In this document: positions 12,701-33,822 of the stretch, piece after piece
Numbering within the stretch: position 1 is the stretch's first letter
Layout of the letters: every line of letters starts with the position of its first letter
Assembly (NCBI GenBank): GCA_020091685.1
Contig: CM034599.1
Location: 34,573,920-34,637,919, forward strand
Source of the DNA: Lutjanus erythropterus
Lineage: Eukaryota > Chordata > Actinopteri > Lutjaniformes > Lutjanidae
Direction of reading: 5' to 3'
Length of the DNA: 64,000 nt
Notes under the pieces: model-generated
What the model was told of the DNA's origin: nothing
What the model saw: the letters and a program-made list of their open reading frames with translations, nothing else
Databases searched by the model: none
Program-made: the position numbers and the translations under genes

Positions 12701-15700
12701 TGCGCAGGCCAAACAAGAAGAGGTCTGTTTGGACTGACGACAGCAGGAAGGGTTCACCTGAGGGATGAAAGAAAAAAATCATAGTGGGGGTCAATTTACT
12801 CTAACGTAAGGTTTTCCAGGTGATTACTAATAGAAAAGACTTTATAACATTTCTGCCATATTCTTGGGAATATATCCCTACAAATCTTACACACTGGACC
12901 TTTAAGTCACAAAACTTATGCCTCACTTTGTTTCTGAAATGCTCCTCTGCACACTGTTCTATGGCCAACTAAAGGAGACCGTCTGCTAAAGGGCTTTACC
13001 TGTGATCTTGCAGTAGTGTCCACCTGCCTCCTTTATGTAGCCTGGGTGACAGTCACACTGGTATGAGCCTGGACTGTTGATGCACAGCTGACTGCACACA
13101 CCTGGATTTGCACACTCATCAATGTCCGCACAGGTCAGACCGTCCTCCTGGAGCCTGAAGCCTGCTGAACAGCCACAACGCTACACAGCAAGAACCAAGC
13201 AGCATTTAAATGACACACCTGGTGAGTCGTCATGATACCCAAAACACATGGACAGAAAAATGCTCATTTACCCAGACTGATCTCAGAAACTCCACATTAT
13301 ATAGCTACATACAGTTTAGTTTAACTTTCATTTGAAAGGCATCGATGTGTAGGACACACTTTGACTTCGTTTGTTAAACTTGAAGCACACACGAAGCTGG
13401 AGCTACAGGCTCCTCACCGTTCCCTGTGGCGTGCTGTAGCAGCTGTGTGAGCAGCGGCTGTTATCTGCCTCTGCACAGTTTATCCGGCAGCTGCCTCCCT
13501 CGTCCGAGCCGTCTGCGCAGTTGGTGATGCCGTTGCACACCAGGGCTTGATCCAGGCACTCCTGGCTTCCGCACTGGAACTGGTGAGGGAGGCACGTCAC
13601 CACCCCACCTGGTACACACACAATTTTTATGCTTAACACAAGATTTTACAAGCATTCAGCTTACATTTTGAAATAAAGGAAAATCTGGTAGATCCTGGTG
13701 TTTTATTATCAGCAAAGGTTTACTTTTTTCTGTTTTCAAATGTAGCTGAATACATCAGTTTGCTAAAAGCTCAAACCTCTTGATGGAACTGCAATGATGA
13801 CGGTTTTGTATTCCAAAATTCAGAATGGATCCTGTTCTAAAAAGAAAGAGTCTATCTCTATGCTCCTCCCTATATCCATTTGGTTATTGCACAGTAACTG
13901 AGGTTGAATTTCAGTATGTGCTATTGTAGCAGGAAATAAACAAATAAAAATCAATAAAAGCAGGCCTAAAATGGGGAGTTTTTAAGTGTAATGTCCCTGA
14001 TCTCCTTGAACCGCAAAAGCCTGGTACCTTTAGTTTTCAGGTCTGACTGAGCAATGGTTAGGAATGACCTACCCAAGGATCCAAGGTTGTACTTAGATTA
14101 GTTTTTAACAAAGTCAAAGAAGACTTACAACTTTACTTGGACTTAAGCACAAATGACTCTGATGTTGAAATGGCATTACATTTGGGGCTGGATTCGAACT
14201 AGAGATGTTGTACTTGACACAATGACACCCTCATTTCACTTAAAAATCAAGCGTTGTTTCATTTAATTTCACAACTTCACCTCACTACATGTTATATACT
14301 GGATAAATACTCACATTCAGTCTCATCACTGCCATCATCACAGTCCTTCGTGCCATCACACTTCCAGGCCGTAGGGATACACTTGGTCTTTGACTTGCAG
14401 GACCACTGGAACTCATCACAGTTCAGCTGAGTCACAGGACAATCCTAGAAGAGGAACCAGTTGATTATTTTACTGTCATCTGAGCTTGTTCTTAACTGTT
14501 TGTTTGCTTTTGCAAATGCTTGATGTAGTGGTCTAAAGCCAGTCTAAACAGTCATTCACCCAGAAGTTCAAAGAGCCCGTTTAGGGCCCACATGACCCCC
14601 AGAGGTCCCCCACAGAGCAATATTATGTTCATTGACTGGCTAGTCAACCACTGTTTTAATAAATTCCAGCTGCCTGTCAGAGCTGGTGTCATGTTCCTGT
14701 ACACCGTGAAGGACTTTAACTTTGAGTATCAAAGTGCAAATTAAGAATCAGACCTCTCTTGCACATTTGAGGTGGTGGGACCAAATCAAATTCTGCTCAG
14801 ACCCTTCCAGAGATCAGGGTTTTTTGTTTTTTTTTTGTTTAGTCTACTTTTGCCCCAAAAACGTTGTGGTGCTTCCTTCAACATCCACCTTCTCATCTGT
14901 GCCATCCTTGCAGTCCTGATCTCCATCACAGATCCACTCCTTCACCAGACATTCTTTGCTCTGGGGGCAGCGGTGTTTGGTGGTACAGGTTGGTGCGTTC
15001 TTGCAGCTTTCCTCGTCAGAGCGATCCCAGCAGTCCAGGTGACCGTCGCAGCGCATCGTGGCCGACACACACTGACCACTGGTGCACTTAAACTCTGTGG
15101 CACTGCAGTCCTCGTCCTCTACAGGGAGAGAGGGAAGATCGATCGCAAAAGGTGCTCTTCGAGCACAGCTGATTAACACACTGAGTAGATTTAAAGGGAA
15201 AATTCTGCGCTTTTCATGTGGTCAACAGGTCATGCGCAGTGCAACTTGGTGCATGTAAGCACTGCTGGCATGGCTCCACAAGCAGGTGAACTAACATAAG
15301 ATGTGACCCTAAGTTTCACTTCACAGGAAAAGGAGAATGTTTTCTTTGTACCAAGATTTCTCAACCGTTATTGGAGTACAGAGCAAAAAGGGGCAGGGCT
15401 TTTGGGTCAATTGAATACATTTACCATCAACAAACATTCACATGAAAAGAGAAGAATTTCCCCCTTAATTTCCTGGTCCAATAACAGCGTACCACAGTTT
15501 GCCTCGTCACTGCCGTCCCAGCAGTCCCTCTCCCCGTCACAGAGGAAGCTGGCAGGGATGCAGCGGCTCTTGTTGTCACACTGGTGAGCGCAGCCCTCCA
15601 CCTGCTTGGCACACCCCAGTTCATCTGAGCGGTCCTGACACTGAGACACGCCGTCACACACCTGGCTCTGCTCGATGCACTTCTTTCCATGAGCGCACTG

Positions 15701-18700
15701 GAACTGGTCTGCAGAGAACACATGGCATGATCAGGATGCTGGCAGGACTGGGGTTCAAACTGGGCTTCAACTTGTGCAGAGTGTTCCAGGCTTTAGAGGA
15801 TGTAGCTGCCCTCCATAAATAATCCTATGAACACACCCTAAATAGCAAGGCTAGTCCTCTGCACGGTATAGCAACTCCATTGTTGTATAAAAAAGCCCTT
15901 TCACTATTTAATCAGTAGCTGTAAGAACAATTTTAGATCAACAGTTGCTTTTTGATTAGTTAGAATTCCAAGCCACCATATCTGTAATATAATTTCAACT
16001 AGTAGCAGTTCTAATTAAAGATATCTACAATTCATTCCTCACTTGTCAAAATGGTAATTCTTGATATCCTTTTTTTACACTTTTTATTTATTGACATTTC
16101 ATCTAAGCACATATTTTGCTGACTGTGCTACAAGTTTGTATCATTGTGTAATATAAATCATATCATGACAAAGAATGTGCTGAGACAAACATCCTATACA
16201 GATTCAATCTCATTTTTTAAGTGAGATAAAGGAAGAAAGGGGGGAAAAATGAGAAAAAAGAGAACAAAAGATAAAAACCTCAAACAGAAAAAACAATAGT
16301 AACAAGAAATGCATAAGTAATAATATAATAATGACAATGATAATCATGACAGCAAAATTACATAAATGTTATCATTGTCATTACCATCACCAACAATGAT
16401 ATTAACAGCATCAATAACAATAATGAGACAATAGGAGGACAGTAAAATATATATACAAATATAAATTAAAGATATTAATTAGAAAATAAATACAAGCTGA
16501 TTGTGGCAAAGTCAAAGGAGGGACTCTACAATGTGGCATCCTAATATTTCTCCTTACTTAATGTTATAATCAAGTTTTATAGTACATAATCAGTACACCT
16601 TACTTGAGTTTGTTCTAGTTCACTTGGTTGCAATATTCAGTCCATTTTCTCCATCTACTCTCACCGAAGGGTCCTTTGTGGGCAATTCTTGATAAACGAG
16701 TATTTCTTATTCATGGAAATGACCTTTGTAGATATCTAACTTAATTACTATTACTTAACTTTATACTGTTGACTTCTAATCAAGCTAAATTAGATAATAC
16801 AAGTGATGAGTTTTAATTCCAAGTAGACATATCCATAATCTAATTTTGACTAGTTGCAGTTCCAGTAACGATATCCATGACTCAGTTTTTACTACTCAAA
16901 TGTTAGTAATTGTTAACAGTTAAGTTCTCATTAGTGGAAATGTCAATTCTGTAGATAAGTTTTGAACAGTCAAAATGCAATAGTGTATGTGAAAATATTA
17001 GTGATGTAACAATATTTCAAATATCGCAATAAAAAAAGTCTCAATACCATTCTGGACTGTGACACATCTACCATTACATAGTTAATTCATTTATAAAAAG
17101 GACTGCCATTGACTGTAGCATTGTTTGGCAATACATAAAACATTCGTTGCCAAAGAAAACAATTTTTTGCGCACATGCTTCCATCATGGCAGGCTACTTT
17201 TATTAAAAGTAAAGCACAAGCACTTTGAGTTAAGGAAAAAACTAATTTTACACAAACAAAAAGCTATACACAGATTTATTATTGATAAAAAGGACATTTA
17301 AGACATAATTTTCCTTTATTTTTCAATATTGTGCTAAAAATACCATGGACTTTATCTTTTCTAGAATTTCTGATATAGTTCCATCCCTAGAAAATTTAAT
17401 TGTATTGAAGCTATAACATGTCAAAATTGCATTACAGATCTTAATATTAACTTTCCCATGAGTCAAAACTAAATCACTACTAGTTGGCCCTACTGATAAA
17501 GTGTTAATAGGGCTCGCCATGGCCTAATGTCACTTCAGATCCATGTCTTCTGACTACAGTCAGGTCAATAGTTAAATTTACTAATACTTCTCACTTCATG
17601 TCAGTCCATAGTGTCAAGCCAAATTGCAGACCATCTCTGCACCAACTTCAATGAAGAAACACCCTGCACACTGAATGTACTTTTTTTTTTTTTGATGTTC
17701 TAAAACAAAAGACAATCGTGATGCCCACTAGAGGGCAGTAGGTTCACAATGTTAACCCACGTTCAGGAGGTCAGGCACAAACCAAGCATCAGATTACCCG
17801 TTTCACATGCCAATAAGCAGTCTTCCTCATCTGAGCCGTCTCTGCAGTCTGCTTCTCCATCACACACGTGGTTGTAGAGGACACACTCCGCTTCGTCCTT
17901 GCAGGGTTTAGAGCCTAAAGGACACTTGATTGGGGTCGACAGGCCAACAGACGCAGCGGGAGCAGAGCTTGGACTGGTTCCCTCCTCTTTTTCATGTTCA
18001 TCATCCTCTTGGTCCTCTGATGCAGATGATAAATAAAATTATGACTCAAGACTGCATATTATGCAAGGGAGATGATCTCCTGCAAAGAGATCTATAAATC
18101 ACTTCAACGTACCACAGTTGGCCTCGTCTGTGCCATCTAAACAGTCCCTCTCTCCATCACAGAGGAACTTTGCAGGCAGGCAGCGACTCTTGTTGTCACA
18201 GTGGTGAACGCAGCCCTCGGTTTGCTTCGTACAGTGCAGCTCATCAGAACGGTCCTGACACTGAGGGATATCATCACACACCTGCTCCCTGTCTATGCAC
18301 TTCTTCCCATGAGCACACTGGAACTGATCTGTCAGGATATCATAAGACAAAGTTATAGTTTTGATCTAAACAACAATTATTGCAGCTCATTGCAGTAATT
18401 TAAAATTACTGATGTTATGTTTGATTGGCTGCCACATGAAATATTGAAACAGTGACTTGATACATGTAAATACACTTATACTTGAACATAAATATACTTG
18501 AACATGTGATATACATTCAGTTGCTACTTTTTTAGTTACATAATGCAGTCCAACACAACAGTCTTGAAATAATTCTGCCTTTGTTAAGGTTGTGATGGTC
18601 AGTTTGTTAACAAGAGGTCTTATTATTTAGCCAACCCTAAATGATATAACTGGGTGGACAAAATAATAAAAACACTTGTCAGGATAATGCAATACAATTC

Positions 18701-20845
18701 AACAACGCCACAAACTTCAGCCAGCCAAAATGACGTCTCTAAAAACGGTTTCAACAAAAGTTTGGATTAGATTGCATTGCTATAAGTTTGGTGTACTTGT
18801 GTAAACTACCAACTGAGTGCATTTTGCTCCATTTAAATCGACAGGATTCAATATTTAGCAATGCAAAAAAAAAAAAAATAAGACATGGTAATAATACCGA
18901 TCTAATAAAAGCACCCCCACTCCACCCCACCCCCAACATGCAAGAGCAAACAAGAATGGGCTGACTAGTCAAAAAACAAAATTACATTAATATATGAACA
19001 TATAAAGTTGAGCTTGGTGTACGTCACAATTCTTCAGCTTCCATATTTGCCACAAAAGTTAGAAATGGTTTGCAAAGAAGCACCATGCTGATCCCTTGAT
19101 GAAACAGCTGATCTTCTCCAATTGAAAATAGTATGCAACATCTTTAATCCAGTGTCCACAATATTTGTTTGAGCTCTTCTCAGGTTCACATCCTGGAGTA
19201 TTACTCCAAATATTCTCATTGACACATGGAGCAACACACTGTCCCGAAGTGTTTGAAAAAAGTTAAATATTAAACTCCAGAGGTTTTATACTTTCTGACA
19301 TGACCAAACAATAGGCTGTGGTACAAAGGGGCCATTAAATATTTATCGATCACATGAAGGATCAAGATCACAGTTAACCTAACTTTGGGCCATTCAGACA
19401 GTATAGAATTTAACTTTTTACAGGAGTAGGTTCTTACAGCTCTAGTGTTCCCTTTGATAAAAATGGAATTTAAAAGGAATTAAAGAAAATACAGGAGATT
19501 GTGTGGCTTTGTATTTATGATACTGACAGGCATGTGAACCACATTTTCTATAAAACTGTTTTCATGTTAGATTTCTAAGTTTCTCTGCAATTTCAACTTG
19601 ATGAATCAAGTCATTCAGTCCATTTTATGACAGTTCTTCAGGACTTATCCATTGTGCACTGGAACAGTTTTATTAGCAATTCAGGAGTTTTTTTTATTTT
19701 CTAGGTTATTAAAGAACATGAATTCACATCAGATTTCAATTCAACCACGGTAATTTGGAAATTGTTCATCTTTGTAACCAATGAAAAAAAATATGCACTT
19801 CATTTATGCCAAATACAAATTCAAATAGTATTCCCAAACCTCATTTCTGCCAGATTACTCTTTTCAGTTATAGGACATTTCTGCGAATGCCTGAAGTTCT
19901 GACTATGTGGCCCACACTTCTGTGTTGTAATTAAAGTTGGATTTGACTTCACCAAGCATTATCTGCAGTGGTGGAATGGAAATACATTTACTCAAGTCCT
20001 GTACTCGAGCACAGTTCTTGATTATTTCCATTCTAGGCTACTTTGTACTTCTATTCTGCTAGATTTCACTGATATGTTACACTTACTCCACAGAATACTA
20101 CATACTCCACAACATTTCTAATACCTATACTTGATACTTTTTACATATATATATAAAAAGATATTCTTATGATGCACTATGCAGTACAATACCACGAGTC
20201 TAACCCATAGCACACAAGGTATCTGAAATAAGCTCCACACTGACGTACTATAACATTAAAACGCTCTATTTGTTAGTGATAAAAACAATATAATTTTCTT
20301 GAATAAAAAGACATTTTGAAGGGAGTCAGCCTTCATAATGAACACATACTTTTACTTAGCATTTTGACATTTTTATTTGTAATATTTCTGCTTTTACTTA
20401 AGCAACAAAATCTGAGCACTTCTCCCACCACTGATTGTCTGTAGACACAATCAGTACCTTCATTGCAAGCTGATTCACAGTCCTCCTCATCTGAACCATC
20501 GCTGCAGTCCGGCTCTCCATCACACACATGGTTGTAAAGGACACACTCTGAGCCATCCCTGCACGGTTTAGAGCCCAGGTTACACTTCAAAGGACTGCTT
20601 CCAGCTGAGACAACTGTTTGGATCAAACAAAATATCAATCACTGCTGCAAAATTAGCCAAATTATAGCTGATGGGGCATCCCTACCCATTCTGTGTCTGA
20701 ACAGAGGAGCATCACCTTGAATAAATTATAACGCGCAAAGTCTAATTTTGCAGATAGTGTAAAAGCAGGACATTGGCTTACCTTGCAAGGGCCCTGACAA
20801 CTGCAACAAAACTGCACAAGGAAAAAGAAACAAAACTCCACCCAT
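3786..20845 (-). CDS. lrp13: LDL receptor-related protein, probable lrp13 (21 exons, 1364 aa)
   Basis: Type I membrane lipoprotein receptor of the LDLR family. Exons 5' to 3': 20845-20782, 20613-20458, 18328-18113, 18016-17798, 15708-15493, 15118-14889, 14444-14315, 13608-13418, 13180-13000, 12757-12545, 11626-11443, 11060-10859, 10158-9994, 9652-9452, 8167-7618, 7506-7387, 6665-6558, 6409-6176, 6079-5698, 4003-3895, 3809-3786. Every junction keeps frame. Order: signal peptide (1 to about 21), ten LDLa modules (about 30-440), two EGF modules, YWTD propeller 1 (about 535-789), EGF, a degenerate propeller 2 (about 857-1115), EGF plus an eleventh LDLa, proline/serine-rich linker, EGF, one membrane segment (about 1289-1312) and a tail of about 52 residues. 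The ten-plus-one LDLa layout fits the piscine ovarian receptor Lrp13, a proposed vitellogenin/lipoprotein receptor, as I recall it; the symbol is inferred. Weak donors are GTCGAA (exon 10), GTTTTA (exon 14) and GTTTGT (exon 19). Confidence 0.8.
4386..4705. mobile_element. MITE with GGGCTGMAC-type inverted ends
   Basis: Lies in lrp13 intron 20, between exons 19 and 20. The left edge reads GGGCTGAACGATTTTG and the right edge ATTGTGCAGCCCTAG, roughly reverse complements. It is about 320 bp with no transposase. A related fragment with TGCTGCACAGTATGG sits near 22650. Typical of short non-autonomous DNA transposons in fish. Confidence 0.6.
5275..5600 (-). mobile_element. Dispersed repeat related to 43960-44397
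   Basis: In lrp13 intron 20. It is rich in phrases such as AACCCTGGGTTAA and GCTAACAGCT, and shares them in opposite orientation with 43960-44397 (both end near GCTTTTCA). No coding capacity. Probably a MITE family; the edges are approximate. Confidence 0.45.
6558..8167 (-). other. lrp13 degenerate second propeller (exons 15-17)
   Basis: The blade positions read [40 protein letters not shown] and RLWYRDEQ, so only one or two keep a proper YWTD. Exon 15 (8167-7618) is unusually long at 550 nt and encodes about three blades without an intron. Exons 16 (7506-7387) and 17 (6665-6558) complete it. The fold is inferred from repeat spacing and position between EGF modules. Confidence 0.6.
6985..7160 (+). 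mobile_element. Fragment of a GGGCTGGGCAATAT-type MITE
   Basis: In lrp13 intron 16. The left end is GGGCTGGGCAATATATTGAT, followed by ATGAGACTACATATAG and then TTTTCTGAACT. This resembles a widespread fish element whose ends read GGGCTGGGCGATAT. Only the left part is recognisable. Confidence 0.5.
8700..9430. repeat. Dispersed repeat fragments in lrp13 intron 14
   Basis: The intron between exons 14 and 15 (9451-8168) holds repeat pieces and no further exon. About 9040-9110 has the TAGCTTAGCATAA type phrase also seen near 45600, 27300 and 61910. About 9230-9420 ends with GCTGCCGTGAAAAA, matching fragments near 2270, 39140 and 59760. Confidence 0.45.
10421..10816 (-). mobile_element. MITE family A, copy 1
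   Basis: In lrp13 intron 12. It contains the family core in reverse, GAGAAGGCAGACATCTCTA, and ends with GATTTTGGGGTGGACTGTCA, close to copies at 11088, 24680 and 29166. The left part also has the core in forward sense (CAATATAATGGGACTAAATG), so the element is a long imperfect inverted repeat. The 5' part at about 10300-10420 appears to be a different sequence. Confidence 0.55.
11088..11398 (-). mobile_element. MITE family A, copy 2
   Basis: In lrp13 intron 11, about 30 bp from the start of exon 12 (11060). It has the same core, GAGAAGGCAGACATCTCTA, and the same end, GATTTTGGGGCGATCTGTCC. It leaves little room for the branch point and polypyrimidine tract of exon 12. Confidence 0.6.
15709..17797. 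other. lrp13 intron 4, no further exon seen
   Basis: 2089 bp between the duplicated LDLa exon pair members, AT-rich, with a low-complexity block near 16190-16500 (AAAAG-rich, then ATAATAATGA-rich). I looked for a third copy of the LDLa exon unit here and found none. Its size is close to the 2129 bp of intron 2, the equivalent position in the other unit. Confidence 0.6.
18329..20457. other. lrp13 intron 2, no further exon seen
   Basis: 2129 bp, AT-rich, without LDLa-like reading frames apart from the flanking exons. There is an A-run near 18866 and a short C/A-rich stretch near 18905-18940. I see no transposon I can name. Confidence 0.5.
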
Positions 20846-23729
20846 CGCCACTGACAAAATAAAACGGACCAAATGGTGTCAAGTGCTTAAGTGTTGCATT
20901 TTATAAAGACACCAGGTGAAGCCAATACAGGCTAATTGAACACCTGACTGAGGGGAGGAGTTATTGCTGCTACTTCTTGAGCGATTGCACTTTTATTTTT
21001 ATTTGTTTATTATATCATACATAGACGGAATAAAAACATACTCACACTGGACCTTATCTAGTTAGCAAGAGCTTTTATTCTATTTTAACTTATTTTTGCT
21101 CTTAATTTACTGTCTTTTGTTGAAAGTGTAAATAATGAGTTTACGTCCTGTGAAAATGTTGAATAAAATTGCTTTTGCCTCCAAACTTCTCTGAATGAAG
21201 ATATAAACGCATGCTGTCAAACAGACAATAAAAATTGTCAAAACATCAACCAGTATTCTTCTTTTAATCTTCCAATCAGTTTTTGAATAGGAGGGATTAA
21301 GAGCTCGTACGTAACCATCAGGTTTGTTTTGTTGTTCCGGTCTACCTAACCTAGCAAACTAGCTCCTAGCACTGGTAGCAACTTGAGAGGAGCCCACTAG
21401 CCTTGTCAAAATTAGCTGCGGTACAACACAGTTCGGGCATTTTTATGTCGATAAGGTGTTTAGAGGGCTGTGCACATCTTTTTCTCAGCAAGCGGACCTT
21501 CGGACTTTAAAACTGGGGTAACTACTGAAATGCTTTTCGCTGTTTTCTCGACTTTGCAGCATGTTGTTTTGTGTGAGAGATGTAGGTCCGTTAGCCAGCG
21601 GGAGCCAGGGCTCAGTTTGGAAGAGTTCGTCCAAGATGCTAACTCATTTTGGTGCCGTTTGTGTATTTTAATAAAAGTCACAAACATTCAGTAGCTACGT
21701 TGAAATAAAATACTGCAATGTTTAGATTGATTAAGGGACATTTTGTCATCAGATAAATTATAACCTGTTTTTATTTGACAAGCTGACGTTAGGTAGCAAA
21801 GTAGCGCGACTTGACTGTTGCGCACAGGAGGTTTTTTCGTGGATCACAACAAAAGGATTTTTGATAACAAGCTGGCAGCTAGCTCACTGAAGCTAATGCT
21901 AGTTGACCTAGCTTGGTGAGGACTTCTCCATGAATTGCCTCCGGGCTGCTCGGTTATCTTAACCATATTTTTTCGTTTTTAGTTGAGACTATTTGAGCAT
22001 TTTGCTGTTAAACACTCGGCATGCTAACGCTAGTCAACTTATTGTTATGATTTGAGTGAAGCAGGCCCCCCATCAGGTAGCTAGCAGCCGGCCTTCACAA
22101 GCCACATAGTGTTAGCACTGGGGGGCCTGTCACAAAATACTCTGCTTGTTCACATCCATGTTATAACACTCATTGGGTAATTCATTATGTTCATTAGTAG
22201 CCGGTCGAGATTGCGTCTATGCACGGAATACGACAGTGTGAGGCACACCCCTGTGTCAACTTTATAAGTTTGCAAGCTAGCTAGCTTGGTTGTCGAGCAG
22301 TGTTTGTGACAAGCTAACGTCAAGAGGACATCTATACCAGTGTTGCCAGATTGGTTTAATATTTTCCAGCCCAATTATTGTTCTAAATCCGCTCAAACTG
22401 ATTGAATACGACCCATGTATTATCTATAATACAAAACAGTAGCAGCAATATAGTGGTTCATAACATATTTTAATGACATAATAATAAAATCACAATTAAG
22501 TGTTCATAAATGTGCTAGGACGCAGATAGGAGTTACAGTGCAACTAACTCAATCTCTGCCCTCTGCTTAAAAGTGAAGAAGAAAATTAAAGGAGCAGCTC
22601 AAATAACATTAATAATAGGCTTTATCTAACTGCAATAAGCCTTGACAGTAGTGCTGCACAGTATGGTAAAAAAAAAAAAGTTATTATTTCAACAGATATT
22701 GTGATTGTGCTGTCATTCATGCTTAGTGGGAATGATCATTTTTCATCACAATTTTCACTGAAAAACACTATTAAGATCATGATGATATGACATTTGATGG
22801 GCCTGTGCCAACAAACATATTGTCTTACATCTCAAGAACAAGATTTGTAGGCCAGGGCATCTCTGCAGCACTACAGTACTTCATTTTAGTTCTATTTTTT
22901 CCACACATTTTACCTTTTTATCAAACACTTGCAGCTTTTGCAATTTGGATATTCCACTGATCAGTTGGTCAGCCCCTACTTGACAGTGTGCCCAATTAAA
23001 GTGTATCCTCTATGTAGGAAGTGCATGCAATTTCATGCTATCAAAAAGCCAAACAAGTAATGATGTTGTAATGTTGCAACCAGTTTGTGTTATAATGACA
23101 GTACAAATTCGGTGGCTGCAGATCTCCTTTCAGCAGAATAAATAAACACTCTGTCATGTCAAATTCTGCTGAGGAACTGGATATCAATATATATACTAGA
23201 TTTCTAATGTGTTTATAAAGCAGCCCAACCCATGCTAAACCAGCCCAAATTTCTGTTCACCCATCCAAGCCTAATCTAACCTGCACAATGTAACTCAAAA
23301 CAGACCAATTGGGCATAAAACAGCCCTATCTGGCAACTGTGCAATCTACTTGGTCAACTAAACAAATGCATAACTTCACACAAGGCAGTTATGTAATATT
23401 AGCAATGCTGCTGCCAAAACAACATTACTATTTTGTTTACTACTCAAGTTTCATTGAGGCCTTTTTATTGTTTTGATAAGGCTACATGTGGTTATGTTTC
23501 TGTACCATGTTTTGTTTGTAACAATGTACTTTGTGTGTGACTTTCTCCCAAGGTGTCCATCTCTTTTGAGTATACGCAGCTAGCACTGGCTTCCACCCTG
23601 TGACTCACTGGTCACTAGAGGGGCCCCCGTCAGAGCAAGGGCCCAAACTGTAGCTCTAGGTCCCCTCTGTCTGTGTGTGTGAGAGCTTGTGTTGAGTCCT
23701 CTGGAGACTCCCGGCTTGTCCAGCTTAAG
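20846..23729. promoter_or_regulatory. Divergent lrp13/smad2 intergenic region with probable 5' ends
   Basis: The lrp13 start codon (20845, minus) and the smad2 start codon (23730, plus) point away from each other across about 2.9 kb. About 21300-22150 is less AT-rich, has more CG dinucleotides and repeated GCTAGC/GCTAAC phrases, and is the likely site of the untranslated first exon of smad2. I cannot fix a TSS or the 5' UTR splice; candidate acceptors before the start codon are at about 23552 (CCCAAG) and 23579 (CGCAG). About 22650-22930 looks like a MITE fragment. Confidence 0.4.

Positions 23730-33822
<10,093 letters not shown>

Larger units (their letters stand above)
9994..12757 (-). other. 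lrp13 YWTD beta-propeller 1 (exons 10-13)
   Basis: Blade signatures in order are [32 protein letters not shown] and MLYWSDSG, on about 255 residues. The preceding exon (13180-13000) supplies a calcium-type EGF starting DIDEC, and the next (9652-9452) the closing EGF. In LDLR relatives this block drives acid-dependent ligand release in endosomes. The exon 10 donor at 12545/12544 (AAAG then GTCGAAG) is weak; I chose it because it alone gives the phase exon 11 needs and the normal spacing into [12 protein letters not shown]. Confidence 0.75.
13418..20613 (-). other. lrp13 ligand-binding region: ten LDLa modules with a duplicated exon pair
   Basis: LDLa modules per exon, 5' to 3': one (20613-20458), two (18328-18113), one (18016-17798), two (15708-15493), two (15118-14889), one (14444-14315), one (13608-13418). 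Most carry the acidic SDE calcium motif and six cysteines. The first exon pair and the next are homologous. By hand count 31 of 37 residues match between the two single-LDLa exons, and 57 of 72 between the two double-LDLa exons, which are both exactly 216 nt. The second single-LDLa exon adds an acidic leader, [12 protein letters not shown], absent from the first. These modules would bind basic surfaces of lipoproteins or vitellogenins. Confidence 0.85.

Noticed and set aside
15709-17797. Possible third copy of the LDLa exon unit in lrp13 intron 4
   Set aside because: No LDLa signature (C-DG-DC-DGSDE-C) in any minus-strand frame of the intron; its length match to intron 2 is suggestive but not a copy.
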